Positions 60,092-64,000 of a stretch of 64,000 nt of DNA are shown here, piece by piece (position 1 is the stretch's first letter; each line of letters opens with the position of its first letter). The position numbers and the translations under genes were made by a program. This DNA comes from Plantago ovata. Lineage: Eukaryota > Streptophyta > Magnoliopsida > Lamiales > Plantaginaceae. Under the pieces are notes generated by a model, which saw only the letters and a program-made list of their open reading frames with translations, made no database searches and was not told the DNA's origin. The stretch covers positions 111,591,397 through 111,655,396 of the forward strand of contig CM051456.1 of NCBI GenBank assembly GCA_028274465.1, written 5' to 3'.

Positions 60092-61403
60092 GCGCAAGGT
60101 TGAAAATACTTTATACCATATGTCACAAATCTATACTTTTAACATATTATTTTTATATTTCACGATGCTTTTTTTCCCACGTTTTTATTTTCCAAAACAT
60201 TTTATTTTTATAATCATATATCGATAACTTTAATATTATGTATTTATATACATTAAAGAAATATTTTAAAAGTTCTCATTCAAACATGTAGCATGGTCTC
60301 TCTTTGGTGGAGAATTCATTCAAGTCATGTTACAAATTTATGCAGTCAACATATAATTATATTTTATAATACTTAGCTATTTTTTTACCCACTTTTTTTA
60401 GCAATTTTTTTTTTTACATTTAATTAATAACTTTAATATATTTATCTATTAAGACAAGCAGTGTAACAATTACATTAATCTATTAAGATAACCAGTGCTG
60501 GTTTGCAGTGCCGCTTTTATCGTAAGTTCCGGTTTACTTTTGATATGGACCGAAACTGGGATGGGGGATAATTTTAATCATAACTTCCGGTCTATTAAAG
60601 TATGATTGTACTGGAAGTATGAACCGGTTCATGGAAAGTATGACTCGGAACTAAAATTGAACTTGACAATTTCGATTCAAAATTTTGAACCGGCAGTTTC
60701 AATTTGTAAACCGTAACCATCAATTCAGTTTGGTTTCGGTTCGGTTTATGATTCGTTTTGGCCAAGTCTAACGTTAGAGCACTAGAGCACTAACGTTATT
60801 TGATGGGCCTGTCTATTCCATAATAATTTAGACCACTAAGTGTTTGACGAGTTTATTCACTAACTGTGTTCGACGGGTCCATTTCACAATGATTTAGATC
60901 ACTAATTGTATTTAGAACACCAATTGTGTTTGACAAGCCTTTTATACTTTGGTCTGTCTCATAAGAATAAGTGAAGTATTTTTAATTTTAAAAAAGGACA
61001 ATTTTTTCTTGAAACGGTAAATATAATCACAACTACTCCTATAACACTTCTATACAAACATATTACAACACTTTATACCTCCACACCTAAACCACCTTAT
61101 GACACCTAAATAAAGACAAAAATAAAATTAGTAAACTGATTTTGTATTCTTCAGGCTATCTCCAACACTGGATGAACCGTTGGACATAAGTTGTGTCATC
61201 CCCACTCTGCCACTCGCATGCCGTTGGGACTCACACGTTGTTGGGCGTGTGAGTGGGGTTGATACGGCTACCTCCATCCTAGCTAGGCGGCGGGTATTGC
61301 AGTGGACGACAAGTCAATGGTTGTCACTGTCAAACGGAAGCCAACAATCTTTGAGAAAGTACGGCCGATGAGCAGCCCGCTGGAGAAGATAAGAAACGAT
61401 ATA
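60092..61403. other. intergenic with low-grade repeats
   Basis: 60500-60760 is rich in ccggtt / aaccgg words in both orientations, as in some hAT-like MITEs. 60775-60945 holds three diverged copies of a unit with a (tg/tt)gacg(a/g)g(c/t) … atttagaccacta-like core. No gene seen. Confidence 0.4.
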
Positions 61404-61664
61404 CTCCCTCCATCCATCTATTAGTAATTGTCCCACTTTGACTTTGACCGATCAACCGTGTTCAATTTTGATTATAAATTACTATTAAACTATAATGATA
61501 GAAATATTAACGGAATTATATTATAAAAATATAGACCTTAAATGTTTATAATATAAATTTATTATATATTTTAATATTATAATGTAAGAGTAATTTGTGG
61601 TTAAAGTCGAACACAGTTGACCAGTCAAAATCAAACTGGGACAATTACTCATAGATGGAGGTAG
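61404..61664. mobile_element. Stowaway-type MITE
   Basis: 261 bp. It begins ctccctccatccatctatta and ends with the near complement (…actcatagatggaggtag). Inner arms gtcccactttgactttgacc / gtcaaaatcaaactgggac pair well. TA flanks both sides (61402-61403, 61665-61666). Confidence 0.8.
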
Positions 61665-61739
61665 TAATATTCTTTGAAATGGCGATAGAGTTAAAGAAAA
61701 GGAAAGACAATACGGCAAAGTAAAAAACACGCACACGCA

Positions 61740-61844
61740 TGATGGATCCTTACGATTATGGGCCCGAGAAATCCAACAAGAGGGCTCGGGGATGTGGGCC
61801 GCATGGAGGAGGGGCGGACGACATCGACGCCTAGGGCCAGTCGT
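61740..61844. mobile_element. LTR fragment interrupted by CACTA element
   Basis: Starts tgatggatcctta and shares the gggctcgg, gggcc and cctaggg words, in order, with the first 100 bp of the solo LTR at 30937. It stops where the CACTA terminus begins at 61845. Confidence 0.55.
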
Positions 61845-64000
61845 CACTACAAGAAAAATCGGATTTAGCGACGGACACCATCCGTCGCTAACAGGCATTA
61901 GCGACTGAGACTCCGTCGCTAAATAGGACGTCGTGAAAAGTGGCGTCGCTAATGAAATAAGCGACGGATAATATAATCCGTCGCTGTTTTCAGCGACGGA
62001 TTAGACGATTCGTCGCAAACTTCATCGTTGACCAAAGTTGGGACGAAATACTTATCCGACTCCATATATAGCGACGGATAAACTTATCCGTCGCTAGACG
62101 GAGTGACAGGTGTCTATATGTGGTTCAAGCTCTTTAGCGACGGATAATTTCATCCGTCTCTATATATAGAGACGGATAACATAATCTGTCGCTATATATA
62201 GATACGAATAACATCAGTCGTCGCTAAATCTGGAGGGTAAAAAAAAAATTTTTTTTCTCTATTTTGACAGCCAATTTATAATACCAAAACATGTACATAC
62301 AGTATATACATCAATTGTCCATAATCCTCATTGAAACGAGTCATAAAGTAAATTCAAAATGGTGAAAAATCATTAATATAAATAGACAAATGTTGGAAGT
62401 TCATTGCACACGAATGTATATAAGGTGTCGAAGATTCTAAACTAGTTACAATGCATGCAATTGCTAACTCTAATAATCCAACATTGCAAAGTAACAAGTC
62501 CAAGTCCAAAGGATCCCAATCTACACGAACATGCATGTAAAAACAAAATGAAAAGGAGAAAGTTAAAAGATTGAACCTGAATCAACATACAACTCACATA
62601 GCCCTAAATTCACTAACACATGGTGACTAACATATCACCCAAACACATACATTGGCTAACATACCAGTCACACCAATGAACCAGTTTGTAAACGTACCAT
62701 AATAGCAATAAGACATTGTGAATCACACAGCTGGCATGGGAGGCTGAAGTGGACCAAGGAGGGGATCTACAAAGACAAAAAAACCATACAAAATGAAAGA
62801 TGTAAGTTCATATGTACACATCAATTGCAACTTATTCAGTAATTAATAAAACTTTCGTACTTAGTGCATAAACAAATAAACCACACAGACAATACATGTA
62901 AGTATAGTTTGTACCCTCTTCATCGCCTGTGGCTAAGTCCACAGATGTGCCATCGTTAAGATGTATGACTTCATCCATGACATGAACGGGGTTCCTATCA
63001 AGTGCACCCAAGTCCACACTCGCTTCTTGGTAGGAGTTAGTCGTTGAGTCATCATCCTCAATGTACTCCACCTTGGAGCGTGCACATATATGATAGCAGC
63101 CACCCAGTCATTTTGGGACCGTTTCAAGGTGGGATATGGAAGATACATCACTGGCGTGCTTGAGTAGCCAAGATAAAAGGTTCATACTTCCTATACTTCC
63201 TCTTCAAGTTAATGTCAACCGATTCACTCTGCTCATTCATCCTTGTACCTTCTGGAGTAGGATCATACCAATTAACTTCGAAGAGGAAGACCCTTTGTAC
63301 CAATTAACAAAGACATCTCCGTGTGTGTAGGGCATCCTTCCCATATGGGTTTCTTCGCAGCTTCCAACATGTCAAAGAATTTCTGGTCCTCTGCATTTGG
63401 TGGCTCCTCTAATCATTTGGAGCAAAAGCTGGACCAGCTAGATTATGCATCATCTCTACCATCCGCTCACCATCAGAAGCATGACGAAGTCGGAGAAACA
63501 ATTGAGAACTTGGACGGGGGTCAGAGGCACTTCCCCTCCTTTGTCTCTTCTTCATCATCTGTGGGTCTATTGGAATGGGACGTGGTAGTAGTTTCTCACC
63601 ATGACAATCCCATATAACATATCCAGGAACAAACTCATTCCGTCTCAAGTGTTCAACTACCGTTGCAGGAGGCAAATAGTTGAAATTCTTACATTTTTTG
63701 GCATTGCAAAGGCACTTTATAGACCCTTTGCTCACACAATTGTGATGTGCCAATGCAAATTCAATGAAGGCTCGTACGCCTTCCTCAAAACTAGAAAGGA
63801 TGAATCCATCAACAACACGGTTGTACATCCAAGAACGATCCATCGAATAAACTACCTATATATAAAAATACCAATCTAAACAAAATAACATTAATTACAA
63901 CATGGAGTCAATACTCAATCTCAACATTTAGCATACATACATCATATAGTCAATACTCAATTTCAACATTTACCATACTCAATACTCAATATCACCAAGA
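61845..64000. mobile_element. CACTA (En/Spm) transposon, left part (runs off window)
   Basis: Begins CACTACAAGAAAAATCGG, with cgt just outside as the likely half of a 3-bp target duplication. A subterminal array of gcgacggat / atccgtcgc repeats (61867-62235) closely matches that of the element at 15933, including the shared word aagtggcgtcgctaat. It therefore belongs to the same family. Transposase-type coding remnants lie on the minus strand (62832-63843). The right end is beyond the window. Confidence 0.88.
62832..63843 (-). pseudogene. CACTA transposase (TNP2-type), core deleted
   Basis: The frame from 63843 starts MDRSWMYNR and encodes the transposase-associated N-terminal domain (…FIEFALAHHNCVSKGSIKCL…, Cys/His zinc-like motif CLCNAKKCKN). 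After a stop/frameshift near 63410 it continues in another frame as EDQKFFDMLEAAKKPIWEGC followed by PTHTEM, which normally leads into the large Transposase_21 catalytic domain. Instead the sequence passes within about 40 bases to NWYDPTPEGTRMNE and KYRKYEPFILATQARQ, then (new frame) VMYLPYPTLKRSQNDWVA, the DUF4216-type C-terminal domain. About the whole catalytic core has been deleted, so this copy cannot transpose autonomously. Confidence 0.82.

Noticed and set aside
61521-61898. 125-codon minus-strand frame
   Set aside because: It crosses three transposon boundaries (MITE, LTR fragment, CACTA terminus), so it cannot be a real gene.

Overview
The window is nuclear DNA of a flowering plant, most likely a eudicot. 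The signs are GT-AG introns inside recognisable plant genes, AT-rich intergenic DNA, Stowaway-type MITEs, CACTA, MULE and LTR elements, SINEs, PPR and NLR remnants, and a cinnamoyl-CoA reductase pair. The style of the NLR coiled coil suggests an asterid (perhaps Lamiales), but that is inference only. There is nothing bacterial here: no operons, no CRISPR.

Layout. 1-9.8 kb is gene-poor: MITE and SINE-like debris, a small secreted/membrane ORF of uncertain status, and broken pieces of a plastid dihydrolipoyl dehydrogenase, an NLR and a PPR gene. 9.8-22 kb holds two five-exon cinnamoyl-CoA reductase (CCR) genes on the minus strand, about 10.5 kb apart, with a complete 2.17-kb CACTA transposon between them. 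That transposon carries a tRNA-Pro-like sequence and spliced gene-like exons. 23.0-28.9 kb is a 13-exon PDS5-type cohesin cofactor gene (minus) with a C-terminal Tudor-like domain and an unusual internally repeated linker. 29-36 kb is repeats: a solo LTR with target duplication, a SINE, 5S-like fragments and a CTCGG-rich repeat.

36.1-37.4 kb is an intact CAF1 deadenylase gene (plus). It heads a segmental duplication: CAF1, its 3' flank and a receptor-kinase remnant recur at 45.0-48.2 kb. The second CAF1 copy is cut at its 5' end and lacks the first catalytic motif. Copy A also holds a 1.29-kb MULE whose empty site is preserved in copy B. Between the copies lie an NLR relic that has lost its NB-ARC domain and a LINE tail.

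48-56 kb is a family of short coiled-coil plus XH proteins related to IDN2/FDM factors of RNA-directed DNA methylation: two apparently intact genes and one degenerate copy, all minus. They are interleaved with two 12-oxophytodienoate reductase pseudogenes. 59.7-60.1 kb is a small secreted eight-cysteine peptide gene. The right edge has a Stowaway MITE and an LTR fragment interrupted by a second CACTA element of the same family as the first. Its transposase gene has lost its catalytic core.

The intact genes (CCR x2, PDS5, CAF1, XH x2, Cys-rich peptide) serve unrelated processes: lignin precursor reduction, sister chromatid cohesion, mRNA deadenylation, possible RdDM modulation and apoplastic defence. 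I see no metabolic gene cluster. The most notable features are the XH-only family, the PDS5 linker repeats, and the transposon and duplication histories that can be read from target duplications and empty sites.
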